Origin: Kerstersia similis
GTDB taxonomy: Bacteria; Pseudomonadota; Gammaproteobacteria; Burkholderiales; Burkholderiaceae_B
NCBI RefSeq assembly: GCF_965139615.1
Contig: NZ_CBCSIQ010000021.1
Coordinates: 6,045-70,044 of the forward strand
Reading direction: 5' to 3'
Length of the DNA stretch: 64,000 nt
The translations under genes and the position numbers were made by a program. This document shows, piece after piece, positions 24,332 to 32,129 of the stretch. The notes under the pieces are model-generated. The model saw only the letters and a list, made by a program, of their open reading frames with translations, was not told where the DNA came from and did no database searches. Each line of letters opens with the position of its first letter. Position 1 is the first letter of the stretch.

Positions 24332-26250
24332 TACTGCTTCTCCGCTTTGTTCTTCTGATAATGCATACGCTTGAGATGCACCATCAACAAGGAGATGGCG
24401 GCGGGGGTCACGCTCGATATGCGAGCGGCCTGCCCCAAGGTTGCCGGCCGGGCATCACGCAGCCGTTGCCGAACCTCAAACGACAGGCCGGACACGGCGT
24501 CATAATCCAACTCTTCAGGAATAGGCTGGGTTTCATAATTGGACAAGCGACGAATTTCGTCTTGTTGCCGATTGATGTACCCCTCATACTTGACCTGGAT
24601 CGAAACCTGTTCCGCTTCGTCTTCCGCCAAGGGGACTTCAGGCCCGAACGCCGTTCCATCGGCGGCCGTCACCGCTACCAGCCGGTGATAGTCCATATCA
24701 GGCCTGCGCAGCAGTTCAGCCAAGGTATATTCTTTTTCAATCGCCTTGCCCAGCAAAGGCTCCGCGATTTCAGGCGTCAACAACCGAGGCGTAATCACCG
24801 TCTTGCGCAAGCGCATTGTTTCACGTGAAACAGCATCTCGCTTTTCAGAAAAACGCTGCCAACGCAAATCATCCACCACCCCTAGGCGTCGCCCAATTTC
24901 CGTCAAACGCATATCAGCGTTGTCTTCACGCATGCTCAGGCGATATTCTGCCCGGGAAGTAAACATACGATAGGGTTCGGTGACTCCCCGGGTAACGAGA
25001 TCATCAACCAGAACTCCCAAATAAGCCTCATCCCGACGCGGAGTCCAGGGCGACTCCCCCTTCACCAGCAAAGAGGCATTGATACCGGCCAGCAATCCCT
25101 GTGCCGCAGCTTCTTCATAGCCCGTGGTGCCATTGATCTGTCCGGCAAAAAACAACCCTTTGATATGACGGCTCTCCAGCGAGGCATGCAAACCACGCGG
25201 ATCAAAATAGTCATATTCGATCGCATAGCCCGGACGCAGGATATGCGCATTTTCCAAGCCAGGAAGACTATGCACCAGCTCCAGCTGCACATCAAAAGGC
25301 AAACTGGTTGATACCCCGTTAGGGTAGTACTCGTTGGTTTCCAGACCTTCAGGCTCAAGGAATACCTGGTGGGAATCCTTGTCTGCAAATCGATGGATTT
25401 TATCTTCGATCGATGGGCAATACCTAGGACCTATCCCCTCAATGACGCCACTATACATGGGCGAGCGATCCAGGCCACCACGGATGATATCGTGCGTGCG
25501 CGTGTTGGTATGTGTAATCCAGCAAGGCAATTGCTGTGGATGCAAGGCAGCAGACCCGAGATAGGAGAATACCGGAATTGGATCCGTGTCCCCATCCTGA
25601 CGCTCCAGCCGTGAAAAATCAATACTACGCCCATCGATGCGTGGCGGCGTACCGGTTTTCAGGCGCCCTTGAGGCAACTTCAACTCTTTAAGACGTTGAC
25701 CTAAAGTAATAGCAGGAGGATCCCCTGCCCGACCAGCGGAATAGTTACTTAAGCCGACGTGAACCAAACCGTTCAAGAAGGTTCCCGTTGTCAGTACCAC
25801 ACTACGCGCGCGGAACTTGATGCCTAACTGAGTGACAGCGCCAACAACCCTGTCCCCTTCAACCATCAAATCATCAACAGCTTGTTGAAACAGCCAAAGG
25901 TTGGCTTGGTTTTCCAGGCGATGACGAACAGCGCGGCGATAGAGCACCCTATCAATCTGGGCACGAGTCGCACGGACCGCCGGGCCCTTGGAGCTATTCA
26001 AGGTACGGAACTGAATGCCTGCTTCATCCGCACATATCCCCATGATGCCGCCCAGTGCATCAACCTCTTTGACAAGGTGTCCCTTCCCAATGCCGCCTAT
26101 GGACGGATTGCAGGACATTTGTCCAAGAGTTTCGATATTGTGTGTCAGTAAAAGCGTGGAGCAACCAGCCCGAGCAGCTGCCATCGCTGCCTCAGTACCT
26201 GCATGACCTCCGCCCACGACAATCACATCAAATTCTGTGGGGTATAACAT
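24331..26250 (-). CDS. mnmG: tRNA uridine-5-carboxymethylaminomethyl modification enzyme MnmG
   Basis: The start is ATG 26250 (MLYPTEFDVIVVGGGHAG) with AGGA eight bases upstream; an ATG four codons earlier has no spaced ribosome site. The 639-residue product shows the FAD dinucleotide-binding GGGHAGTEAA, CNPSIGG (with the catalytic Cys), CPSIEDK and the C-terminal tRNA-binding/MnmE-interacting domain. With MnmE it installs cmnm5 at U34 of tRNAs. A parS site is embedded in the coding sequence at 24817-24832 (codons for VSRET). MnmE is not in the window. Confidence 0.98.
   Translation of the reverse strand: MLYPTEFDVIVVGGGHAGTEAAMAAARAGCSTLLLTHNIETLGQMSCNPSIGGIGKGHLVKEVDALGGIMGICADEAGIQFRTLNSSKGPAVRATRAQIDRVLYRRAVRHRLENQANLWLFQQAVDDLMVEGDRVVGAVTQLGIKFRARSVVLTTGTFLNGLVHVGLSNYSAGRAGDPPAITLGQRLKELKLPQGRLKTGTPPRIDGRSIDFSRLERQDGDTDPIPVFSYLGSAALHPQQLPCWITHTNTRTHDIIRGGLDRSPMYSGVIEGIGPRYCPSIEDKIHRFADKDSHQVFLEPEGLETNEYYPNGVSTSLPFDVQLELVHSLPGLENAHILRPGYAIEYDYFDPRGLHASLESRHIKGLFFAGQINGTTGYEEAAAQGLLAGINASLLVKGESPWTPRRDEAYLGVLVDDLVTRGVTEPYRMFTSRAEYRLSMREDNADMRLTEIGRRLGVVDDLRWQRFSEKRDAVSRETMRLRKTVITPRLLTPEIAEPLLGKAIEKEYTLAELLRRPDMDYHRLVAVTAADGTAFGPEVPLAEDEAEQVSIQVKYEGYINRQQDEIRRLSNYETQPIPEELDYDAVSGLSFEVRQRLRDARPATLGQAARISSVTPAAISLLMVHLKRMHYQKNKAEKQ
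24817..24832. promoter_or_regulatory. parS centromere site inside mnmG
   Basis: TGTTTCACGTGAAACA is the perfect 16-base consensus palindrome recognised by chromosomal ParB. It is embedded in the mnmG reading frame and encodes Val-Ser-Arg-Glu-Thr, so it is under both coding and partition constraint. Confidence 0.97.
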
Positions 26251-26300
26251 GGCGACGAGCATCCTAAAAAAAGAATTATAGACTCGTCATCCACTTCGAA

Positions 26301-26316
26301 TGTTTCACGTGAAACA
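26301..26316. promoter_or_regulatory. parS centromere site upstream of mnmG
   Basis: TGTTTCACGTGAAACA is a perfect ParB palindrome, 50 bases upstream of the mnmG start. Bound ParB could also influence the mnmG-rsmG-parAB promoter, giving autoregulation. Confidence 0.97.
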
Positions 26317-26427
26317 TAAGCATCAAAAAAACAGGGAAACACAGAAGGGTGCGGCAAAATGCCAACATGTCTCCCATTACAAGCGGCACATCGCAGCAAT
26401 GTTTAACGATGCCCTCGATCATCGATA

Positions 26428-26443
26428 TGTTTCACGTGGAACA
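26428..26443. promoter_or_regulatory. parS centromere site, one mismatch
   Basis: TGTTTCACGTGGAACA differs from the perfect palindrome at one base of the right arm, a variant accepted by chromosomal ParB proteins. It lies 111 bases from the neighbouring parS. Confidence 0.93.
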
Positions 26444-26697
26444 TTATCGATGTTTTCCCTTGCGAAGGGATGCAGTGCATTTCAAAAGACACTCCATCGA
26501 TGCATCGATGAAGTCATTAACATCGAAGTATTCATGCCGCAGCCAAGTGAGTATCACGACAGACGATGCAAGCAAGTGGATTATTGATGCAGCTATCGCC
26601 AATGGCTACCTATCCCATCGATGCGCAGACCACAGTGATGGGAATAACGGATAAGAAATTTCTGAATGGTGATTCATAAACCGGATCACCAAATGAA

Positions 26698-26725
26698 AAA
26701 CCCATGTCCATAAGAACATGGGTTT
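26698..26725 (-). terminator. Rho-independent terminator of the cold-shock gene
   Basis: AAACCCATGT (26698-26707) pairs with ACATGGGTTT (26716-26725) around eight bases, followed on the minus strand by TTC. It lies about 48 bases after the stop of the cold-shock gene. Confidence 0.85.
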
Positions 26726-26772
26726 CATACTGAACCACTACTCCTGGGGAGCAAACGGTTCAAAGTGATGCG

Positions 26773-26979
26773 TCAGAGCGGCTGAATATTTTCTGCCTGC
26801 AGACCCTTGGGGCCGTCCTTGACATCAAATTCAACTGCTTGACCTTCATTCAGGCTGCGATAGCCGCGACCTTGAATGGCGGAAAAATGGGCGAATACAT
26901 CGCTACCACCAGCGTCCGGCGTAATAAAGCCAAATCCCTTTTCCGCGTTAAACCACTTCACTTTGCCCGTTTGAGCCAT
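26773..26979 (-). CDS. cspA: Cold-shock domain protein (CspA family)
   Basis: The start is ATG 26979 (MAQTGKVKWFNAEKGFGFI) with AGGA eight bases upstream. The 68-residue product is a single cold-shock OB fold with RNP1 KGFGFI and RNP2 DVFAHFS, ending GLQAENIQPL. It binds single-stranded nucleic acid as an RNA chaperone. The long AT-rich region upstream would contain its 5' leader. It is the last minus-strand gene before the putative origin and stands alone with its own terminator. Confidence 0.97.
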   Translation of the reverse strand: MAQTGKVKWFNAEKGFGFITPDAGGSDVFAHFSAIQGRGYRSLNEGQAVEFDVKDGPKGLQAENIQPL

Positions 26980-27354
26980 GATAAGTATCCTGATGAAAAA
27001 AAATATACAACAAACCAATTCTTTTATATGGAGATACCCATATAAAGTCATACTCAATACGTATTGAGTCGGGAACGGGTTTAATACGGCTGACTACATC
27101 AGCAAACGCAGAATACAGAGAATATTAATAAAAATCCACTCCGCGTTTTCCCGAATATAGCATTAATTAATGTTTCATTGCGGGTGCAATTAACGATTTT
27201 TATTTTCCATCCACGACGATGTGACATGCAGCTTTGTAACACTAACCAAAATTAGTTATTAGAAAATGGATACTGATTATTTATCCAGTTGTTCGTAAGC
27301 CATGGATCGCAAAGGGAAAAACTTCCTTTGAAGTCATTCTTGTATATATCTTTA

Positions 27355-27535
27355 TATATAAATGATAGTAACTGATGGGTGTCTGGGGATAAGTCGATCA
27401 ACTCAGCTTATCTTTTAAAAATCAATAACTTAAGACATGTTTGTGCTTGTTGTTAAGTCGGTTTGCAGTCTGTTTATCGATTCTGGACAATTTTTCTTCC
27501 CTGATGGAAACAGCCAGTTATCCAGAATCGATGCA
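27355..27535 (+). repeat. Origin module, copy 1
   Basis: Copy 1 begins with TATATAAATGATA (27355-27367), continues with CTGGGGATA (27383-27391) and ends with TTATCCAGAATCGATGCA (27518-27535). The same three blocks recur 546, 545 and 544 bases to the right. Between the blocks the copies have diverged. Confidence 0.75.
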
Positions 27536-27900
27536 GGGGTTGTCAACAGGTTTACCCCCATGGCAACTCGTATCCTTTTGATCTATCTCAAAAGATTTGA
27601 ATTAGAGAATGACTTGTCTTGTTTCAAGTATGGATATTTCTGAACAAGTTGCAGTTCGTATTTAAAGCCGGCGACATCAGGGAAAAGAAGTTGGAAAACG
27701 ATCTGTCATGATTTTCTGATAGACCTTGGCAAGCGTAACAAACTGAAAAACCAGTTTGCTGTCTGTCCTTGCCAAAGTGGGAAGCTTTGATCTTGTTGTC
27801 TGCCAAAGCTGTTTATCAGGATTTATGGATGCACCGATTCCTGAATTTTGTCAGGGAGGCCGGCAAAAAAAGAATCCCTTGCTGTTTATAGATATTGATA

Positions 27901-28079
27901 TATATAAATGATAATGATGGATAAGGCCTGGGGATATGTGTATCGATGCAGATTTTCACAATAAAAACAAAGACTTGAGTGGCCTTATCGATGTGTGCAA
28001 GTCCATGGACAGGTCTGGCATGAAAAGTGGATGGATTTTGGATTTGTGCATCGATGTCGAGTTATCCAGAATCGATGCA
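27901..28079 (+). repeat. Origin module, copy 2
   Basis: TATATAAATGATA (27901-27913), CTGGGGATA (27928-27936) and TTATCCAGAATCGATGCA (28062-28079) repeat copy 1 in the same order with the same spacing within two bases. The near-constant offset points to an old tandem duplication of about 545 bases. Next to its end TGCACA-GCT-TGTGCA (28076-28090) forms a perfect palindrome not found in copy 1. Confidence 0.75.
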
Positions 28080-28293
28080 CAGCTTGTGCACGGAGTTGTT
28101 CCCATCCGGACGCAAAATGGGGGTGTTGCGGCATAAATTCCTGCCAAAGCGTCTTGGCATGGCCTGGGCTAGCCCAGCGGTGGCGTCATGGCTTCGTCAT
28201 TGTGTGGGGCTATAACGGCTGGGGAACCCGCTGGTTGGCCTGCTGAGGAGCCTGCTTGAAGCGGGGTTCACTGCACAACAGGCGACAAGGCTT

Positions 28294-29460
28294 ATGAAAA
28301 TAGCGGTGGCCGGAACAGGTTACGTCGGTCTTTCCAACGCCGTACTTTTGGCGCAAGCCAATGAGGTATTGGCCTACGACATCGATGAGCGTAGGGTAGG
28401 CATGATCAATCGGTGCCAGTCTCCGATTGCCGACCCGGAGATCGGGGCGTTCCTGGCGAGCGGCCGCCTGTCTCTGAAAGCAACGACGGATCCCCAGGAG
28501 GCGTTTGCGGGCGCTGCCTATGTGGTGATAGCGACACCCACGGATTACGATCCGGAGACCAATGGTTTCGACACCCGTAGCGTGAAACAGGTGGCGGCCG
28601 CGGTGCGGGCGTGGAATCCGGATGCGGAGATCATCATCAAATCTACCGTGCCCGTGGGTTTCACCATCGGTTTGCGGCAGGAACTCGACTTCGAGCACAT
28701 TACCTTTTCGCCAGAATTCCTAAGGGAAGGCCGTGCCCTGCAGGACAATCTGCATCCGTCGCGCATCATTGTCGGTGGCCGGGACGAGTCAGCCCGGAAT
28801 TTCGGGCGTTTGCTCAGGGAAGGCGCGCATCGCAAAAATGTGCCGGAGCTCTATACGGATTCGACCGAGGCGGAAGCGATCAAGTTGTTCGCGAATACCT
28901 ACCTGGCCATGCGTATCGCCTTCTTCAATGAACTGGATACCTACGCGCAGATCAAGCAGTTGGACACTCGTCAGTTGATCGAAGGTTTAGGCCTGGACCC
29001 CCGCATAGGCATGTACTACAACAATCCGTCCTTTGGTTATGGTGGCTACTGTCTGCCCAAGGATACGCGGCAGCTGCTGTCCAATTATGCGGATGTGCCG
29101 AATTGCCTGATGCGGGCCATCGTGGATGCCAATGCCCTGCGCAAGCAGTTCATTGTGCGGACCATCGTGGCGCGTGCGCCGTCCTGCGTGGGAATCTATC
29201 GCCTGGTCATGAAAGAAGGCGCTGACAATTTTCGTGAGTCTGCTGTGCTGGACATCATCCGGGGGCTGCTTGCTGCCGGGCTGCGAGTGCTGATTCATGA
29301 GCCTGGGCTGTCGGGCGGCCGCTATATGGGCTGCGAGCTCGAGCCGGATCTGGCTGCGTTCAAGGCGCGGTGTGAGGTGGTGCTGGCCAATCGCCGGTCA
29401 GAGCAACTGGAGGATATTGCGGCCAATGTGTACAGTCGTGATGTCTTCGGTATGGACTAA
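28294..29460 (+). CDS. ugd: UDP-glucose 6-dehydrogenase
   Basis: The 388-residue protein has the same length as E. coli Ugd and very similar segments: the NAD-binding GTGYVGLS (7-14), ATPTDYDPETN, KSTVPVGFT, SPEFLREG, and the catalytic Cys253 in GYGGYCLPKDT. It oxidises UDP-glucose to UDP-glucuronate for acidic polysaccharides. It is the first plus-strand gene right of the putative origin and lies immediately upstream of the cellulose operon, which uses the same UDP-glucose pool. A terminator-like hairpin follows, so it is probably a separate transcript. Confidence 0.97.
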   Translation: MKIAVAGTGYVGLSNAVLLAQANEVLAYDIDERRVGMINRCQSPIADPEIGAFLASGRLSLKATTDPQEAFAGAAYVVIATPTDYDPETNGFDTRSVKQVAAAVRAWNPDAEIIIKSTVPVGFTIGLRQELDFEHITFSPEFLREGRALQDNLHPSRIIVGGRDESARNFGRLLREGAHRKNVPELYTDSTEAEAIKLFANTYLAMRIAFFNELDTYAQIKQLDTRQLIEGLGLDPRIGMYYNNPSFGYGGYCLPKDTRQLLSNYADVPNCLMRAIVDANALRKQFIVRTIVARAPSCVGIYRLVMKEGADNFRESAVLDIIRGLLAAGLRVLIHEPGLSGGRYMGCELEPDLAAFKARCEVVLANRRSEQLEDIAANVYSRDVFGMD

Positions 29461-29565
29461 TAATGACTTGCGTTAAAGTCAGGCAAAATCTGGTGCTTTA
29501 TGCGCCCAGGATGTAACAGAAGCGCATAAAAGTGTTGTCAATTTGCAGAATAAAGGCCTCATGAA

Positions 29566-29590
29566 CCAAAACCCCGGTGGTTTTTTCCCT
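29566..29590 (+). terminator. Probable terminator downstream of ugd
   Basis: AAAACC (29568-29573) pairs with GGTTTT (29579-29584) around a 5-base loop and is followed by TTCCC. The stem is short, so termination may be partial. Confidence 0.5.
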
Positions 29591-29785
29591 TCGTTCATAG
29601 GGGTCTTTTACAATTCGTGACTGTACGCTGCTGAGTCAGGTCTCCGCGATGCCTGCGGATTTCTGCTTGGGTTTATGTTCGTTGACGGGTTTCTGTTACT
29701 TTTATAGTAATTTTGCAATAGTTTGCATGGTTTTAATCTCATTATTGTGGGAAATAAGGAAATACCGTAGATAATTCCGTGAAGG

Positions 29786-29807
29786 TTGACCGGTTAAGCC
29801 GGTGAAC
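29786..29807. repeat. Near-palindrome in the cellulose operon leader
   Basis: GTTGACCGG and CCGGTGAAC flank TTAAG with a single mismatch. The arrangement suits a dimeric regulator operator or a small RNA hairpin upstream of bcsD. The binding protein is unknown. Confidence 0.4.
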
Positions 29808-29836
29808 TTTGACGGGCTGACACTAGACAAGACAGG

Positions 29837-29876
29837 CGACCGTAACTGCGTGAACATGCAGTCGCGGTCGTTGTTT
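29837..29876 (+). promoter_or_regulatory. Strong hairpin followed by TTGTTT in the cellulose operon leader
   Basis: CGACCG (29837-29842) pairs with CGGTCG (29865-29870), and inside it ACTGC (29845-29849) pairs with GCAGT (29858-29862); TTGTTT follows. It could act as an attenuator for the bcs operon if the transcript starts upstream, but the T-run is short. Confidence 0.45.
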
Positions 29877-30017
29877 CATGGCAGCCTCGCAGGGGCTTTC
29901 CCATTCTTCGCGGTACCTGTTGCTGAAGAATAACGTTGCTGCCACAACATGCTCCAATGCCGCATGAGTGATAGCCATGCGGATCGACGCAACGATACAG
30001 AAGAAGGTTAAGGCAAG

Positions 30018-30518
30018 ATGGAAGCTAAGTTCGTCCAGTATTTCAGGGAGTTGCAATCAGAGGTCGCTGTGCGTCCGCTGCTGGAGGCTTTTGGTAATGC
30101 GCTGTCTGAGCAATTGGGTGCAACCGATGCCCGGGTGTTTGCTCGCAGGGTAGGACAAAGCTTTGCAGACGCTCATCCCTTGGGTGAGGCAACGACCTTG
30201 GATGCATTACAGAACCAGATGAACACATTTTGGTCTCAGTACAAGTGGGGCCAGACAGTGCTGGAAGAAACTGCCGGTGCGTTGCGCATCGTGCATTGCT
30301 TCTCCCCGTTGGTAGCCGCACTGGGCGAAAAAAGCGCCCAATGGAGCCCTGCATTTCTGGAGGGCGTCTATCAACAGTGGTTCCTTTCCCTGCGGCTTGA
30401 TCCGCGCCTGGCAGTCAAGCAGGCGTCCGATATTGATGTAACCGGTAGCGTGGAGTTCAGGCTCGAGCGTGCAGCGGCACAGCCGGCGCCAGCTCGGTCG
30501 CCAGGACTTTTCCGCTGA
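30018..30518 (+). CDS. bcsD: Cellulose synthase subunit BcsD
   Basis: The 166-residue soluble protein resembles BcsD of Komagataeibacter in length and pattern: a helical N-terminus (YFRELQSEVAVRPLLEAFG), WGQTVLEETAGALRIVH, then a C-terminal SPAFLEGVYQQWF block. No signal peptide is present although the family forms periplasm-facing or intracellular octameric rings around nascent glucan chains; current work favours a cytosolic scaffold with BcsP/BcsH-type partners. Its presence defines a type I operon, linked to ordered cellulose. It is first in the operon, 36 bases before bcsP. Confidence 0.87.
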   Translation: MEAKFVQYFRELQSEVAVRPLLEAFGNALSEQLGATDARVFARRVGQSFADAHPLGEATTLDALQNQMNTFWSQYKWGQTVLEETAGALRIVHCFSPLVAALGEKSAQWSPAFLEGVYQQWFLSLRLDPRLAVKQASDIDVTGSVEFRLERAAAQPAPARSPGLFR

Positions 30519-30553
30519 GGGACCGGTTGCGGAGCAGAGAGGCTATTCAACTT

Positions 30554-31348
30554 ATGAAAGATAGTAACGACGTAAGCAAATTGTTCGAGGAGATTGGCGC
30601 CAGTGCCAATGCCTACAGAGAGATCACGCGCGCTGAACGTGCGGGTGAGGCGTTGGCCCGTTGGCCTTTGCTATCGACTCTGCAAGAGGACATTGCCAAG
30701 TCGGGCTCTCCGGATGATGCTTCTTTGTTGAATATTCCCTTGGGCCGCCGGCAGGAGCCGCAGCTACCCAAGGTGATGCGTGAAGAACCTGAGGTCAGTC
30801 TTCTTGCGGAGCGGGAGCGACAGGAACCTGTATCCCAGCAGGGGTATAAACCATCGCCCTTGGGGGCTTGGGCCAAGCCCGAGGAGGCTGTCGAGCCTCC
30901 CGTGCTGCAAGAGCCTGTCTGGGGCGCCCGGGCGGCTGTTCAGGCGCCGGTTGCGCCTGTGGCCAGTGCTCGTCCTTTGGTGCAGGAGCCCATGGACCGT
31001 GAAGATGGGTTTTCCCTTGCGGCCAAGCTCGCCTTGCATGGTGAAGACACTGCCGTTGCGCCTGCCAAAAACCCCGTGCCAGAACGGAAGCAGGGAAAAG
31101 GCCTGCAGGATGTGCTGTTGCGTATTCTGGGGACAGCTGATGACAGCGGTGTTACCTCCCCTGCTGCCGGCCGGAATGAGCCTGCGTCCCTGGGCGCCTT
31201 GAATCCTGGACAGAATTTCGTGCGCCAGGCCGAAGCGTCGCGTCATGAGTTGTTTCGTGAGCCTCAGAGCGTTTCTCAGGAGAGCGATGAGCTTGCGTCC
31301 CATGGACAGGCACCATTCTCTCTGGCGCAACGGTTGAACCGCTTATGA
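30554..31348 (+). CDS. bcsP: Cellulose biosynthesis protein BcsP (BcsR-like N-terminus, proline-rich tail)
   Basis: The start is ATG 30554 (MKDSNDVSKLFEEIG). The 264-residue product has an N-terminal segment of about 45 residues, ending RAGEALARWPLLSTL, that resembles E. coli BcsR. The rest is a low-complexity, Pro/Ala/Glu-rich chain without predicted domains, ending SLAQRLNRL. This is the composition of betaproteobacterial BcsP, thought to place the synthase together with BcsD. Its last four bases overlap the bcsQ start (ATGA). No membrane segment is visible. Confidence 0.78.
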   Translation: MKDSNDVSKLFEEIGASANAYREITRAERAGEALARWPLLSTLQEDIAKSGSPDDASLLNIPLGRRQEPQLPKVMREEPEVSLLAERERQEPVSQQGYKPSPLGAWAKPEEAVEPPVLQEPVWGARAAVQAPVAPVASARPLVQEPMDREDGFSLAAKLALHGEDTAVAPAKNPVPERKQGKGLQDVLLRILGTADDSGVTSPAAGRNEPASLGALNPGQNFVRQAEASRHELFREPQSVSQESDELASHGQAPFSLAQRLNRL

Positions 31349-32115
31349 AAATAGTCTCTGTGGTTTCTCCCAAAGGGGGAGTTGGCAAGACAACAATCAC
31401 GGTGAATCTCGGTGTAGCGCTCCAGCGAGCGGGGCATCAGGTGCTGCTTGTCGATATGGATCCGCAAAGCGCATTGCGTTTCCATCTGGGCGTGGATCTG
31501 GCTGCTGGCGATGGCCTGGCGCCTGCTGCGCTGGGTCAGCGTCCCTGGCGCGATATCTGCCTGAATACGGCCGCTGGCGTTGCGCTGCTGCCGTTCGGCC
31601 ATATCGAAGATGACGCGCGCGAACAGCTTGAGACGGAAATGCAGCAGAGCGGTGATTGGCTGCGCTCCCGATTGGAGCAGATGGGGCTCCTGGACGATGC
31701 GGTTGTCTTGGTAGATACGCCGCCTGGCGCTTCTGTGTATATGCGCCATGCCTTGCAGGCATGCCATATTGCCGTGGTGGTCACCTTGGCGGATGCTGCC
31801 AGCTACGCCACCTTGCCGAGTATGGAGCATATGCTGGCGCAATATTGCGAGCAGCGCAGCGATTTCGATACGGCAGGGTATCTTGTCAATCAGTTTGATG
31901 CAGCCAATCAGTTGGCTCAGGATGTGACCGGCCTCATGCGCCAGAATTTTGGCCGTTCAGTGATTGGTGTCGTACATAAGGATGCTGCCGTGAGTGAAGC
32001 CATCGCCTGTCGCCGCAGCGTGTTGGATTATGCCCCTCATAGCCAGGCAACCAGTGATTTTCTGGAGTCGGCGCAATGGCTCAATGGTCGGCTGGCAGCG
32101 GTTCGACCTGATTAA
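31345..32115 (+). CDS. bcsQ: Cellulose biosynthesis protein BcsQ (ParA/MinD-like ATPase)
   Basis: The 256-residue product starts MKIVSVVSPKGGVGKTTITVN with the deviant Walker A KGGVGKTT (10-17). Walker A' VLLVDMDPQSA and Walker B VVLVDTPPGAS are present. It is a MinD-family ATPase that, in E. coli, is needed for polar localisation of cellulose secretion. It overlaps bcsP by four bases and precedes bcsA by 14 bases, so it belongs to the bcs transcript. It is clearly distinct from the chromosomal parA at 22748-23545. Confidence 0.93.
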   Translation: MKIVSVVSPKGGVGKTTITVNLGVALQRAGHQVLLVDMDPQSALRFHLGVDLAAGDGLAPAALGQRPWRDICLNTAAGVALLPFGHIEDDAREQLETEMQQSGDWLRSRLEQMGLLDDAVVLVDTPPGASVYMRHALQACHIAVVVTLADAASYATLPSMEHMLAQYCEQRSDFDTAGYLVNQFDAANQLAQDVTGLMRQNFGRSVIGVVHKDAAVSEAIACRRSVLDYAPHSQATSDFLESAQWLNGRLAAVRPD

Positions 32116-32129
32116 TGGAAATTTGATGC

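Larger units (their letters stand above)
26251..26772. other. Gene-free spacer between mnmG and the cold-shock gene with two parS sites
   Basis: No convincing gene is present; a short frame from about 26300 is an artefact of the parS sequence. The stretch holds two parS sites, five ATCGAT hexamers (26421, 26446, 26496, 26504, 26617) and the cold-shock terminator at its right end. The mnmG promoter should lie near 26255-26300 but I could not fix its boxes. Confidence 0.7.
26980..28293. other. oriC: Candidate chromosomal replication origin (oriC), AT-rich and gene-free
   Basis: No credible gene lies in these 1.3 kb. DnaA-box-like 9-mers (consensus TTATCCACA) are TTATCCAGT at 27281 (+), TTATCCCCA at 27384-27392 (-), TTATCCAGA at 27518 (+), TTATCCATC at 27916-27924 (-) and TTATCCAGA at 28062 (+). 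Two alternating-AT tracts (about 27341-27367 and 27886-27913) could be unwinding elements. Long genes diverge from this point: mnmG-parAB-rpoBC to the left, ugd-bcs to the right. As I recall, Bordetella chromosomes are also numbered from mnmG, consistent with an origin here. No perfect TTATCCACA is present, so the assignment rests on the combination. Experimental mapping or a skew plot would settle it. Confidence 0.72.
29461..30017 (+). other. Non-coding spacer between ugd and bcsD (cellulose operon leader)
   Basis: This 557-base spacer has no convincing gene. It contains the ugd terminator, a near-palindrome at 29786-29807 and a strong hairpin at 29837-29870. A purine-rich AAGGTTAAGG lies before the bcsD ATG. 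I could not place a confident sigma-70 promoter. No c-di-GMP riboswitch core is recognisable. Confidence 0.6.

Noticed and set aside
26300..26654. Short plus-strand frames beginning at the parS sites
   Set aside because: Their first residues (MFHVKH, MFHVEH) are just the translated parS palindrome; no ribosome site and no similarity between the rest.
27437..28246. Several 60-80 codon frames in the AT-rich region
   Set aside because: They overlap on both strands, lack ribosome sites and cover the repeats and DnaA-box-like sequences of the putative origin.
29461..30017. Possible c-di-GMP riboswitch in front of bcsD
   Set aside because: No GEMM-I or GEMM-II core could be recognised in the leader; control by c-di-GMP is explained by the PilZ domain of BcsA.
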